Positions 33,500-44,583 of a stretch of DNA of 64,000 nucleotides are shown piece by piece. The position numbers and the translations under genes are program-made. The stretch is from Prorocentrum cordatum (Eukaryota; Sar; Dinophyceae; Prorocentrales; Prorocentraceae): assembly GCA_963575745.1 (NCBI GenBank), contig CAUYUJ010016907.1, positions 17,501 through 81,500 of the forward strand, read 5' to 3'. The notes beneath the pieces were generated by a model. It ran no database searches and was not told the origin of the DNA. It saw only the letters and a program-made list of their open reading frames with translations. Each line of letters starts with the position of its first letter. Within the stretch, counting starts at the first letter, position 1.

Positions 33500-33700
33500 A
33501 ACCACATGGGCGCATTGCGTGGCGTGGCGTTGTTTGGCATTGCTTGGCAAAAATTGTTTGGCACTGCTTGTCATGATGGCTTACAGGTTGATTGACACTG
33601 TGCGGCATTGCTTGGCATTGCTTGGCATTGCTTGGCAAATTGTTTGTCATTGCTTTGCATTGCTTGGCATTGCTCGGCATTGCGTGGCGAGGCAGCAAAG
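33500..33700. repeat. 10-bp tandem repeat (GGCATTGCTT)
   Basis: GGCATTGCTT and variants (GGCGTTGTTT, GGCAAATTGTTT, GGCACTGCTT) repeat about fifteen times, with one 35-base interruption near 33,575. Confidence 0.8.
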
Positions 33701-33910
33701 AACCAAGGAATAGGGATCAAGGAACCAAGGAAAAAATGGAGAAAGGAACTGAGGAGCCAAAGAAACCATGGAACCAAGGAAGTAAGGAACCAACAAACCA
33801 AGGAAACAACAGCAAAAAAACAACAGACCAAGACCTAGGAACCAAAGAACCAAGACCACAGAACCAATGAAATGAGACCAAAAACAAGACCAGGGAACCA
33901 AGAACAAGGA
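33700..33910. repeat. Degenerate AAGGAACC array
   Basis: AAGGAACCAAGGAA and variants (AAGAACCAAG, GAACCAACAAACC) recur every 8-12 bases over 200 bases directly after the GGCATTGCTT array. Confidence 0.75.
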
Positions 33911-34854
33911 ACGGGATCAAGGGTACGCCAGAAGCGCAGCGACAAACGCGACCACCACCACCACGAAAACAAAGGCCTCCAATGCCCGGGGAAGCGAGAG
34001 GCCAGGACCAAGACCGAGGATAAGCCAAAATAACAGAACGAATGTCGGCCACCACCACAGGAACGAAGGGCCCCAAGATGAGCAACGGCGACGAGGCTGG
34101 AGCCAGGGCCAAAGGCAAGCCGCGAGAGAGAAGACGAACGACAACCCCTGGGGCCAGATGGAGAGAGGGGGGCTGAGGCCAGGGCCGAGGGCACACCGGG
34201 GGAAGGGGGACAAACGACGACCACCACCACGAAAATGAACGGCTCCAGGGCCAAGGGGACCGACGAGGCTGGGACTTGGGCCAGGGACAAGGGACGAACG
34301 ACGACCAAGACCACCAAAAGACCTGCTCGGGAGCCAAAGAGGGCGAGGGGGCTGGGGCCAGGGCCAAGGGCAGGCCAAGGGAAACGGGACGAACAACAGC
34401 CACCACCACCACAGAAATCAAGGGCTCTGGGTCACGGGGAACAGGAAAGCTGGAGTCAAGCCCAAAGGCAAACCAGGGGAGGGGAGACGAACTACGACCA
34501 CCTGCCAAAAAAATGTGTCTCCAACCGCGACAAGCGGAATCTCTTCCACAGCTCGGCATGGTAGGCAGCAACAGACAATAGTAAACATACAAGAAAGAAG
34601 AACGAAGCGGGGATACCAAAGGGGACGAACAATACGCGGGTAGCCAACAATACAACAACCAATAAAAAAGAACTGCAACAATAAAGGAACTGCGCACGAA
34701 CCCACAAGAAGCGGAAGGGATGACAAATGAGACAGACCAAAAAATATCAGACGAACACACAAAACAAACAAGAAAAAATGTTTCGGTTCGCGTGTCACTC
34801 AACATGTATATCCCAAACCATCGATGCCCGCCTCCTTCGTCTTAGATCATACCC

Positions 34855-36590
34855 CTTATTGGGGGTATGCCTTCCGTACCTGCCACGAATAATTGGCGCA
34901 GCCCCTGAAATAGGGAAAGAGAGGAGGGAAAGGACAAGGGGAGAAACAAGGACAGAGCACGACATAGGCTAGCAGGAGCGGGGTTAGGAACAAGAAAACA
35001 AACGGCAAAACCAAACGGGTGGGTGGGGGCGGCCGGGTCGGGTTTGCCGGCCCAGACGGCGGGGTCGAGCGGGCGGGTCGCTGAGGTGTCAGACCTGCAC
35101 GAATCGCGAAAAGGTATCGAACGATAGCGCGACTCTCGAGAGCGAGACCGTGATTCCTGAGTGTCGGGGGCGAGGCGCTGGATTGAATTGTAAGAAAGTC
35201 ACACACGAAAGCGCGATTCCTGTATACACTGTAAGGTCCCAAGCGGGAGCGCAAATTTGAATAAACTGTGAGGAAGTATCCGGCGGGAGACAATGATGTG
35301 GTAGTTCGGGGGCCAACATCGCATTCTGAGGCCCAGGACTTCCCGTTTTTAAATCACGGTGTGAGCCCAAAGAGGAACACTTCAACTCAAAAGCACAAGG
35401 TGCACCAAAAGGGGGGTCAACGATAGTTGCTTTCAACAAGAATTCAACAACATTAACCACAACAATCATTATATGATTTTTGCTGTGATCGTGCGTGCCA
35501 TTCAACACCCCGTCTGGGGGCATGTCTTACCTTCCTGCCACGCGTATTTGGTGCAACCTCACAAAATAATTAAAGAGAGGAAGAAATGGACGAAGGGGGG
35601 GAGAAGGATGGAGCACGAGAGAATAACAAGAGGGGCGCTAGGAGCAGACAACACATGGCAAAACCACACGGGCAGTTCGGGCGGGTAGAACCGGACGGGC
35701 GGGTCAGGAAGGCGGGCCAAACGGCCAAGTCGAACAGGCGGGTTGCTGAAAAGTGCGTCACGCATGAATCGCGAGGGAATAACGAGCGATAGCGCGACCC
35801 CAGAAATTAAAAATGATGAACAACGGGGGCCAGAGCCTGACTCCTGAGCGTCGGAGGCGCGGCGTTCCAATAAGGCGCACGGACATACAACGCGAGGACC
35901 ATATTGCCTCACCAATTGCGAAAACATCCCGCGCGAAAACGCGACTCTAAAATAAATTGTCAAGGAGTATCAGACGGCAGCCGTTGAACTCTCATTACCA
36001 AAAATTAAAATTCTTGATATCCCCCCCGATGACCATCTGAATGTTTCTATTACAATGCTCCCCCTGGGGTTCGCACCCTGTTTGTTGTCAGGGAAAATAT
36101 GTGGTCGCGAGTTTGCGCCCGCGGGCCCCCAGTGACAACAACAACGACCCCCGCGTGATACTCCCTCACAATGTATTTCGAATACGCGGTCACGCGCGAA
36201 ACTCTGTCGCAATTTATTCCAGCATCGCGCTCTTGCGTGGCATTTTTTCCAATGTATTGCAGCGCCGTGCCCCACTCAGGAATCACGTTCCCGCCTTGGA
36301 TGGCCTCGCGATTCACCTGCGAATCAGGCTATCCCGCAGAATCCCCCCACATGATGGGTGGTCGTTTTAACGACACACCGGCTCGACCTGGCCGCCCGGG
36401 CCCGCCCGCGCGACTTGCCCTTGAGGGCCCACCCGCTCGACGCGCCAGGCTGGCGCTGCCGCTGGCGCTCCTGTTTCTAACCCTCTTCCTGCACATGTCT
36501 ATCGCGTTACATTACGATTCCTCTCCCATGTCTCTTCACACCGCCCCTCCTTCCCCTGCTTTAGCGGGGCAATAACTACACGCGGCAGGC
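34855..36590. repeat. ~655-bp module: two direct copies and one inverted copy
   Basis: Copy 1 starts near 34,860 (GGGGGTATGCCTTCCGTACC) and copy 2 near 35,515 (GGGGGCATGTCTTACCTTCC). Both continue with CTGCCACG, a purine-rich stretch, GGCAAAACCA, GGGCGGGT repeats, AATCGCGA, CGATAGCGCGAC and TGATTCCTGAG-like blocks. A third copy lies inverted at about 36,040-36,590 (its minus strand shows the same GGCGGGC, AATCGCGA, GTGATTCCTGAGTG and GTATC blocks). Copies 2 and 3 face each other and could fold into a large imperfect hairpin centred near 36.03 kb. Inside each copy are ~70-bp sub-repeats. No coding domain. Confidence 0.65.
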
Positions 36591-37130
36591 AGGGAGCATA
36601 CATCCCGAAGAGAGGGCACGATGGAAGATGCAGAGAACGGGCACGCGAGCTGGTAAAATCGAACACTCATAAAGTGACCGTCGCTGTTGACACAGAAAAT
36701 CGGGCGGCAACCACGCACACTCCGCCCCAACACTTTCCGTCCAAAACATCTAGGTGCGAGCTCGTGAAGAGCGACCTTTTTTGGGCCAGCTAGCCCGCTG
36801 GGGCTGTGGAGTTACTCTAGATCTTAGCCGCTTTGCTTAAGGGGACTCGGAGCCGCCGGTAAACCGTCAACCTTGGTTACCGCCGGCAACTCGTAGAGTT
36901 TCCCTGCCACGTGTGCGAATGGCATGCGAGCGCGGCAATCTCGCACTCAGCGCGCGCAAGGATGCGCGGTGTCATGGACATGTGATCGACAACTCCTCAC
37001 CTTGCCCACAGCTCGAGTTCAGCTGGCACAACCACCCACGCAAGAAAATACACACCTCAAGTTGACAAATGTTTGAAGAACATCTGTCAAGATTTGAAAC
37101 TCTCGCCACATGTAGAGCGTGATTTTTCTA
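36591..37130. other. No gene recognised; one hairpin
   Basis: An imperfect palindrome (GCCGCCGGTAAACC ... GGTTACCGCCGGC) lies at 36,852-36,885. Otherwise nothing is supported. Confidence 0.5.
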
Positions 37131-37179
37131 TCGGACCTCCGCAGCACACCACAGCACCACAATTAAAGCATTAAAATTC

Positions 37180-37640
37180 AGAGGGCAAACCAAGAGAGTT
37201 GGCAGAACAGCGGCCACCGGAGCGAGCTCAGCAGCCGGTGGGCGGCAACACTGCCGGAGGGAGGACGGGGGGGGAACGCCAGAAGAAAATGAGAGAGCCA
37301 GGGAAAACAAAAAACAAGGAGAGGCACAAACTCATGCATCGGGATGCCAAGAAAAACTGTTTCGGAGGACGTGCGAAGCCATCGGCACGCGCCAACTGAA
37401 AAGCTGTGGCCAAGACGGCCTTTTCGGCAGAAACGACACGAAGCAAATTCGGCGAGAGAGCGTTGAAACAATTGAACAATGTCAGCGGAGATGATTGAGT
37501 CTGGAACAGGCTGTACACTCTCGTGCCACCCAGTGCGGAACGCACAAGTAGTCCGGCGCACGGAGAGAGCACGTGCCACAAGTGACGGAAATGGCGGCGA
37601 GTGGACAAGGAGGAAGAGGAAACCATTCAACGGAGAAAAT
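37180..37640 (-). pseudogene. C-terminal fragment of an APE-type non-LTR retrotransposon
   Basis: Two minus-strand frames together read RRHFRHLWHVLSPCAGLLVR then SALGGTRVYSL, followed by PDSIISADIVQLFQRSLAEF and VFLGIPMHEFVPLL. This aligns by eye with the C-terminal region of the copy at 42.7-43.3 kb (LRHLVDPCGIRAQNFVLQSA then LGGVRLYNLL ... CWRVPMHGHILRGMRDW). Frame switches show it is dead. No RT or EN is attached. Confidence 0.55.
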
Positions 37641-38130
37641 AACTCCGAGTACTGCGCAGCGAATAAGGCCCGTGAAAACTGGGATATTCTGTAAAAGAAA
37701 GGTATAATTGATATAAGACAACAAACTCAGCGACAGCGCGGCAACGCCGCGAACGAAGTGCACACAAACTCTGACACCGCATCGCACCTGACAACTGTAC
37801 AATCAAAAATTAGAACGATAATTAAGAATTGCAAACAGAAAGGCGGCTTCAAATGGCGCGCTCCCTTTCGAAGACTCAAACAAAACAGCGCTGGCACGGC
37901 CCATTCGTGCAAACACGACTGGCCCTGCCCAATTTTGCCCACGCACCTCGCAGCGAATGAAGCAAGCCCCACTGAAGTCTCAACATAGTCTGAACGCACA
38001 AGACAATTATAGCTGAAAGACAAGCAAGAGGAAGGAGGGGGGAGACCGACAACAAAAAAAAACATCTTAATGCTGTAAACTTCCGAATCGCTCGGAAGCA
38101 GCATGGCCGGCCGAACGCCTGCTGGAGAAG
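37641..38130. other. Probable retrotransposon 3' flank; no gene recognised
   Basis: AT-richer DNA between two retrotransposon C-terminal fragments. A 141-codon minus frame is open but has no motif; it may be untranslated tail of one of the elements. Confidence 0.35.
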
Positions 38131-39078
38131 CAATCAAAATGCGGCAAAACACCTCGGGAAAGCAGAAAGGAGGAGGAGGAAGAAGGAGAAGGAGGGGGAG
38201 GAGGGAGGGAGGGAGGAGTGGGGAGCAGCAGCAGACGACACACGACGAAAAGAGATAGAGAGAGAGAGAGAGAGAGAGAGGAAGAGAAAGCGAGCGGGGG
38301 GGGCAAACCCCAGAAGGCGGCGACGCGCGACGCGCGCACCATGCTCTCCAAGCACGGCGGCCAGGGGGGGGAGGAGAAAGGAGGGAGGAGGAAGGGGCGC
38401 GGCGGACGACAGCGAGACGACGACGACTACCTGCGGGGAACGACAGCAGCAGAAGAGGGGAAGGAGAGGGATGGAGAGGGAGGGAAAGAAAACGGAAACA
38501 GAGGGAGGCAGAAAAGACAAACCAAAAACACCTGCATCAAGCAGGGGCAACCAATCGCGGCAGCGACGGAGAGGGTGGTTAGCCAGCGGAAGACGACAGC
38601 TGAATAAATCCTGCCACTCAGGGCAAGCATTCGCATAATCGCGAAGCAAAGCCTGGAGCAAAGATTGAAAGTCTGAAACTGAGCGGGCCGCTACATCGCT
38701 GTCAGGCAGACTGTTGTAAACACTGACGAAGCCCTGCACAGATCGACGAGCGAATTCCAGGGCCCGCACATGGAGAGGACCCTCCAAACGCAGGAAGTGG
38801 CGGCGAGGGGGGCGAGGGGGAGGAGGCGAGGCGAGGCGGAAGAAAGAAGAGAAGTAGCCGGGGCCGTGTCCAAGAACGGCGCGATGAATTACCCCGAGCA
38901 TGGCAGTGTCACGCCTGCTCGAAAGAAGGGCTAAAGAAAAATGAAACAGGGCCTCTTTTTCTGCAACGGTCACAGACCGAAGAAAACGTGTTTGGACAGC
39001 GTCCAAAGGGGCGAGGGAGGAAGAGGAAGCGAAGTGGAGCGCACATGTCCAGTATTCAATGTATGACAAAATCTGGGC

Positions 39079-40547
39079 TTAAAACAATAATAAAAAAACG
39101 GCACATGAACAAAAATAACGACTGCGTAATAAACATTGCAATTTCCAACCGCAACCGCCCAGGCAAGACTGGATGGCATCGTGCAGTAAAAGACGTGGGT
39201 CGAAAACGATACCAAGTAGCTTGAAAGAAAAACCGCAAGGACGGCTGCGAGAGACAATATGCACGCCCTCTTTCCCAGGATCAAAAACGACCCGGTTAGC
39301 AGCGAACCACCTGTGAAGGGTGGTCTGGCACTCGCCAAGCATGCGAAACCCCTGCTCGCGTGTGACACTGCTCTCGACCACACGCAACGCATTGAGATCA
39401 TCTGCGTAGGTGAGCTCTTCAAAACCGGTGGCTCGCACAGCCACGCACGAGTCTGAAAAGAAAGCGTTCCACAGCGGCGGCCCCAACACTGTGCCCTGAT
39501 ATATTTTAGTTTCCATGCAAACGGGCGCAGAAAGTTCTCCCTGGACAACGACGCGAGCGGAGCGACGGCCAAGCCAGCTCGCGAGCACAGCCAGAACAGG
39601 CCCCGGGACAGAAAAAAAACCGGAGCTTCGCAAGCAGGCGGGGCACATCAACTCTATCGAAGGCGCCGCTCACATCGGAGCAGCACAATAAGACACGGCG
39701 GCCGGAAGAAAACGCAACAAGACACTGCAAGACAAAATATACAACTGCATCGCGTGCCCTCCGGCCGGGGCAGCAAGCAAACTGACGTGCACCGAGACAG
39801 CCGAATCTGTCCAGCTGCGGCCCCGACAATTGCAAGAAGACACGCTCCACGACCTTGGAAATGGATGCCCCTGTAATGATCTGGATTATTGACAGAGAGC
39901 TTCTCAAGCAGAGGATGAACCCAGCGCCCCCGCCATTGCAAAGGCCAGGAACCGGACCGCAGAATGAGGCGAGCGAGCTTCGCAACGGGAACTGCTAGGC
40001 TACCAGCGCACCTCTTCAAGACACGGGCAGGGAGAAGATCAGGTCCAGTGCCGCTGTCTTGCTTGAGGCTGCTGAGACTAGCACGAGCGGACCTGGCACG
40101 AACTATGCTGGGCCCCCACCTGTCTGGAGAGATTAAAGCAGTAGACACGTCGGTAAATTCATTCTGAACAACGGCAGGCAAACGCCACTTGCTGCTGAAG
40201 GCCCGCGCAAATACATCCGCTTTAGCAGACGCAGAAAAGGCCCACGAGCCATCTGGACGCTTCAGTGGGGAAAAGGAAGGGTTATGAACATGCGACAGCA
40301 ATTCATTAGAAATATTCCACCACTTCTTACTGCCACACCCAAATGCCCGAAGCTTTTGCCGGGCACGCTGTGCATGAGCTTTAAAAGCCTCCAGCACTGC
40401 AGAACTACTAGCCGCTGCGGCGGCAGGAATAGAATCCGCACCAGCGGCAAGTCGCTTCGCCTGGACAGCTTCGAGACAGCGCTGATTTATCCAAGGGCGC
40501 GGCACTACAGAAACTACTTGCGAAGAAGGGATATACATATTCATCAA
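39079..40547 (-). pseudogene. Reverse transcriptase of retrotransposon copy A
   Basis: The linker SGTGPDLLPARVLKRCAGSL and WVHPLLEKLSVNNPDHYRGI (about 40,070-39,860) precedes motif A, VLLCCSDVSGAFDRVDVPRL (about 39,690-39,630, frame changed). Motif B is IYQGTVLGPPLWNAFFSD (about 39,510-39,450) and motif C is EELTYADDLNALRV (about 39,420-39,380). RT residues D and ADD are all present. A retroviral-type or group-II identity is excluded by the GTVLGPPLWN and YADDLNAL signatures typical of this non-LTR lineage. Confidence 0.75.
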
Positions 40548-40550
40548 ACA

Positions 40551-41440
40551 TCAAAGCATTCGAGTTAAACAAGCCACAACAACATCAGGCGTCGAATTGT
40601 CTATCCAAGACCAATCCTGCTCTAGCAGGCGGCGCTCGATCGATCGCCAATCTGCGTCCTTGAAATGCCACGGCCGACGCTCACTGTCCTCAAACGACAG
40701 CGGCGGCATACAAACTGAGCACAACGTAGCGCTATGATCAGCTACATGCGTTAAAACTTTTGAAGCAATGATATCCGCAACGTCACATAAAAACAAATCG
40801 AGAAAATGAAGGCCGCGAGTTGGTGCTCGTATACAGCCCTTAAAACCTCGCTCTAAACACACACGTTTAAAACACGATCCCTCCGGTGAAACATGGCTGC
40901 TGAAGGTAAGCCAATGCGTGTGGTGAACGTTCATATCGCCAGTTATAATAGTACCTACACATTGATCGACAAGCGAACTCCATTCGCCGGCGAGCGACTC
41001 AATCGGATTTTATTCACGGACGACGATACCAACAAGAAACTAATAGAGGTCCAGACTCTGCGTGCACTAAAAACCAAACACGCTCAGCAGAAAGAGAACG
41101 AAGAAGAAGAGAGCAAGCAAGAACAACACTATCTAAAGCAAATACACAAACGCTTCCGCCAAGACCGCCCCGATCACGACGGGCAACAAGATAATGCCCA
41201 GGAACACCGGGATCAACGAAAGATTCGCCAAGCCAGGTTTCAGCTAAACGAATTAAAGAAGGAAGGGAAGGGAGGAAGAGGAGATAAGCATAGAATTCAT
41301 CTTTGCGCACTATAAACCGCTGAATGTTGAGCGTCAAAATACTGAGACTCGCCCAATCCAAGGACGGCTCAGGCCGGGATTTGCCGCGGCCACCATCCTG
41401 AGGCAAAAAACTGTGAAACCCAATAAAGAACCCATGCAAA
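40551..41440 (-). pseudogene. APE-type endonuclease of retrotransposon copy A
   Basis: SILTLNIQRF (N block), IRLAETWLGE (E block), GGSVCVFALDSVV and VWFLVHAESGPLLVSCWYRR (central strands) lie in one frame to about 41,015. MNVHHTHWL (GD/M-N block, about 40,930), LHFLDLFLCD and DHSATLCS (H block) lie in the next. Both active-site halves are present, split by a frame change near 41.0 kb. Confidence 0.7.
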
Positions 41441-41529
41441 CTCCGTTGGCCTGAAGGAGGGCGAGGAGGAAAGGAAGAAAGGGAGACAGAGCAGGAGAAA
41501 GAAGTGAAGACAAATCAGGAGGATCACTC

Positions 41530-41815
41530 GACAGCTCGGGCCTAAGACTCCTCGAGAATCCACCCCGAGAATGGTCCAGCCTAAGGCGGGTCGAATATCC
41601 GTCCTGCAGACTCGCCGGCCTAAGGCACGTCGAAAAGTTGCCCTCAAAACTCGCCGGCCTAAGGCTGGTCGAAAATCCAACCTGGAAACTGCTCTTCGGA
41701 AATTCGTTCCAAAAACTTAAGGCGGGTCGAGAATCCGACCTGAAAAACTCGCCGGCCTAAGGCACATCGAAGAATGATCTTCGGGACTCGACGGCCTAAG
41801 GCTGGTCGAAAATCC
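41530..41815. repeat. ~44-bp tandem repeat (CGCCGGCCTAAGGC..GTCGAAAATCC)
   Basis: The core GGCCTAAGGCNNGTCGA occurs about seven times between 41,541 and 41,815 (for example near 41,620, 41,660, 41,757 and 41,795), spaced 40-48 bases, with AATCC(A/G)(A/C)CCTG between cores. It sits immediately 5' of retrotransposon copy A's endonuclease. It may be that element's 5' region or promoter-like repeat, or simply a satellite. Confidence 0.7.
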
Positions 41816-41979
41816 GGTTGGAAGAACAGAAGAACCCGGAGTAGAACAACGATTCAATCGCGTTGCAAGCGAAGCCGCGGATCTTGGACCACGACGGCGT
41901 AGACGAGAAATTACCGGAATATCCGGGGACCGCTCACTATCCGCTACGCGGAGGGCGTGGGTGAAGGCAGAGAAAGAAG

Positions 41980-42240
41980 GGTGAAACAATGGTGGCAAAA
42001 ATCTCGTCGTCAACAGAAAAAGCAAAAAAGAAAAACGGAGGGCGTTGAGATCGTCGGCATATATCATTGAAAACTAATCTCGCAAAGCTCCACTGGCATC
42101 GCCAAGAAACATGTTCCAAAAAAAGGGGCCCAAGACGGTTCCTTAAAACGCGATGTTGGCCATGCTTTTCAAACGCCAGCGGCGCCGCTATCTGCAGCGC
42201 GGGCCTCCAGGGCCTCCGTCAAACTAAAAACTGCGCACAG
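41980..42240 (-). pseudogene. Isolated reverse-transcriptase fragment of a non-LTR element
   Basis: GPLFWNMFLGDASGALRD-like residues (about 42,135-42,080) are followed by MIYADDLNALRFSF (42,067-42,026), motifs B and C of the same RT family. No upstream motif A is legible and the following sequence is the 44-bp repeat, so this is a truncated relic. Confidence 0.6.
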
Positions 42241-42748
42241 AACCGGGAACGCCCCAAACGCGTAGAATCAAACAATCCAAATTAACACGGTGAAAGGCGC
42301 CGAACACGTCACAACACAACCGATCTGCGCTCGCTCAGCGCGAAGGCCGCAGCCAAATAAGCGACAAATATGATATCGCATCTCTGGCGCCGCGTCCATT
42401 TCTTTATTGTATGTTTTAGTTATTTCTGGTTTATCCAAAAAAGAAACTTGGCAACGCAACAACGATTCACCACTGACATGACAGACAAGATATCGACCTG
42501 CACTGCGTCGCTTGGCGACACACGCAGGGCGCAGGACAAAATCCTCTGAAAAATAACGCTGCTCGACTGCCGGCTGGCCCAGGCCAGCCCTGCAGGAGCC
42601 AAAAAAACGAGACGAGCTCAACCGATAAAACCAAGACAAGACAGGAGCGAGAAGGAAGGAAGGAGGGGAGGGAGAGGGAGGTAGGGGAGGGAGAGGAAGA
42701 CAGGGAAGGGGAAAAGCGAGCTAACAACATGAAAGCGGCGATCTTAAA

Positions 42749-43341
42749 CTACCCCGACCAATCGCGCATGCCTCGCAGAATGTGGCCGTGCATGGGGACT
42801 CGCCAGCACAATGATTTATCCCAGTCAGCGCAGCCGGCGCGTGCTCTGTAGCGCACTAAAGAACCAAGCCTGCTTTGACATTCTCTGACTGAGGGGGCAG
42901 CAGCGATGAAATCAAGCAGCAGGTTGTACAAACGGACCCCTCCGAGAGCAGACTGCAATACGAAATTCTGCGCTCGAATCCCACAGGGGTCGACAAGGTG
43001 CCGAAGATGAGGGCCAAAAGAGCGAGGAGGACGAGGAGAACGGTCGATCCGGAAAAAAATGAAACATAGGGGGCCCACTCCTAAGGCCGACCTATGAATA
43101 ACCCCGGGCATGGCCATATCTCTGCGAGTGGCGAGCGGCGCTAATCGGAAATGAACGCACGCATCGCGGGCAGAGATCCCCACAGCTCGCAAAAACCGGT
43201 CTTGACTGCGTCTGGCACGCTCAGCGCGGCTGCACACACGTGGGCCAATGCAGGCGCCCGGTATTCAGCGAAAGACAGCACGTGACTCTTGAACAACAGC
43301 ATGAGCTCAGGCACAGAATGGCACCTACGGGAACGAAGCAA
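42749..43341 (-). pseudogene. Conserved C-terminal domain of retrotransposon copy B
   Basis: LMLLFKSHVLSFAEYRAPAL and VKTGFCELWG (43,310-43,190), then VHFRLAPLATRRDMAMPGVI then HRSALG (about 43,150-43,070), and CWRVPMHGHILRGMRDW (42,800-42,750). The LAPL..RRDMAMPGVIHR block matches LALLSSRRDTAMLGVIHRA of copy A, so it is a conserved family domain downstream of RT. Confidence 0.65.
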
Positions 43342-43352
43342 CAGAGTGGCAC

Positions 43353-44583
43353 CTACGGAATCGCTGGCGTTTCTCCAACAGCCTGCTGCATACGAAAACG
43401 GCAGTCAAAGAGAACTCCTAGCAGTTTAAAAGACTCGCCATGCGGGTGGCGACGATTTAAAACATGCTGGCTTTCTTTTCCGGCATCGAACAAAACCGCG
43501 TTCGCCTGTCCCAGCGAGCGAAGAAGAAGTCGGCACTCAGACAGATTATTCAGGATGCAAGCGTTACTGGTGGCAGCCGGGTAAGACTTTACAGCATTCA
43601 GATCGTCAGCAAAAACCAGCTCTTGAAAACCTCCCTGTCGGACGGCGGCGGCAGCGTCATGGAAGAAGATGTTCCACAACAAAGGGCCGAAAACAGTACC
43701 CTGATAAATCATAGTTGCCATTGCAAGTCTATCAGAATGCTCGCCAGAAACTACTACCTGGGCAGACCGGAGGCCAGCCAGCTTTCGATTACCTTGTGCA
43801 ACCGGCGCGGGATAGGGGCGGAAGCTAACTTACATAGCAGGCGCTCTTTGGAAACTCTGTCAAACGCTCCTGACACGTCAGATTTGCACAGACCGACACG
43901 GCGGCCAGCAGCGAAAGAAGTTAAACAAAAGAGCACTAGCCAGAGCAACGCATCACGGGCCCCACGGCCCGGAGAGTTGGCAAACTGAAACTGGCCAAAC
44001 AGTCCATGCGAAATCGATTTCGGCACAAACTGTTCCACAAACAAACGCTCCATGGCTTTCGAAATCTGGGTCGTAGGCTATATCCCTCTATAGTGCACCG
44101 GGTCGTGGACAGACAACTTGTTGTGCAACGGGTAAATCCAGTGCACAGTCCACACGGCAGGCCACTCACATGCACTGACAATGCGCCTGGCGAGCTTCGT
44201 GCAAAAAACACTAAGAACTTCAGCGCAAAATTTTAGAAGACGAGCCGGTATTCGACTGGGCCTGTGCTGCTGTCTACGCGGAGCGCTCCCAAGATTTGCA
44301 CAACTGACCGCCTACGGAGAGGAATGTACAACTCAGTGAGAGCAGACGGCGGCAGGGCGCTGAATTCGTTTTGACTCAACGCTGGTAGCGCCCAGCTGCT
44401 ACTGAAAGTGCTCGCAAACAGATCGGCCTTATCGCGAGTACGGATCATCCACTCCCCCCCGGTGCTTTCAAACGATGCCCGGAAACGTGACACGTTTGAA
44501 ACAGGAGCTCCCGGGACAAGTGCCACCACTGCCTTGAACCGCGACGGAGCCCATGGAGACGAGACCGAACACGAAAGGTGCAT
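43353..44583 (-). pseudogene. Reverse transcriptase of retrotransposon copy B
   Basis: The linker (LFASTFSSSWALPALSQNEF, about 44,430-44,360) corresponds to VFARAFSSKWRLPAVVQNEF of copy A, showing the two are related. Motif A is GLCKSDVSGAFDRVSKERLL (about 43,890-43,830), motif B is MIYQGTVFGPLLWNIFFHD (about 43,715-43,660), and motif C is ELVFADDLNAVKSYP (about 43,625-43,580). Catalytic residues are kept but frames change. Confidence 0.75.

Larger units (their letters stand above)
33270..34470. repeat. Degenerate ~80-110-bp repeat with (ACC)n core, interrupted by decamer arrays
   Basis: Blocks of ACCACCACCACGAAAATGAA or close variants recur near 33,270, 33,450, 33,950, 34,050, 34,222 and 34,402, each followed by GGGCC..GGCTGGAGCCAGGGCCAAGG-like DNA. 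The middle (33,500-33,910) is occupied by two other simple arrays listed separately. Minus-strand frames here (Val/Phe/Trp-rich) are translation of the repeat. Confidence 0.6.
38134..41440 (-). mobile_element. APE-type non-LTR retrotransposon copy A (EN-RT-C-terminal domain)
   Basis: On the minus strand: endonuclease start LSILTLNIQRF and LAETWLGESFVDPG (41,350-41,230), EN middle and end MNVHHTHWLTFS and VADHSATLCSV (40,930-40,720), RT (40,540-39,080) and a conserved C-terminal region SYIEYWTCALHFASS ... LLSSRRDTAMLGVIHRA (39,060-38,430). The order and spacing match an intact element of about 3.3 kb, with frame breaks near 41.0, 40.55, 39.85, 39.65 and 39.07 kb. The 3' part (38,160-38,460) is purine-rich on the plus strand, with a GA-dinucleotide run at 38,255-38,282 and GGA tracts. 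It is AT-richer than the elements at 1-16 kb and belongs to a different lineage. Confidence 0.75.

Noticed and set aside
33717-34805. 362-codon minus-strand Val/Phe/Trp/Pro-rich frame resembling a membrane protein
   Set aside because: Its periodicity follows the degenerate (ACC)/GGCC repeat; hydrophobicity comes from the repeat, and no family motif is present.
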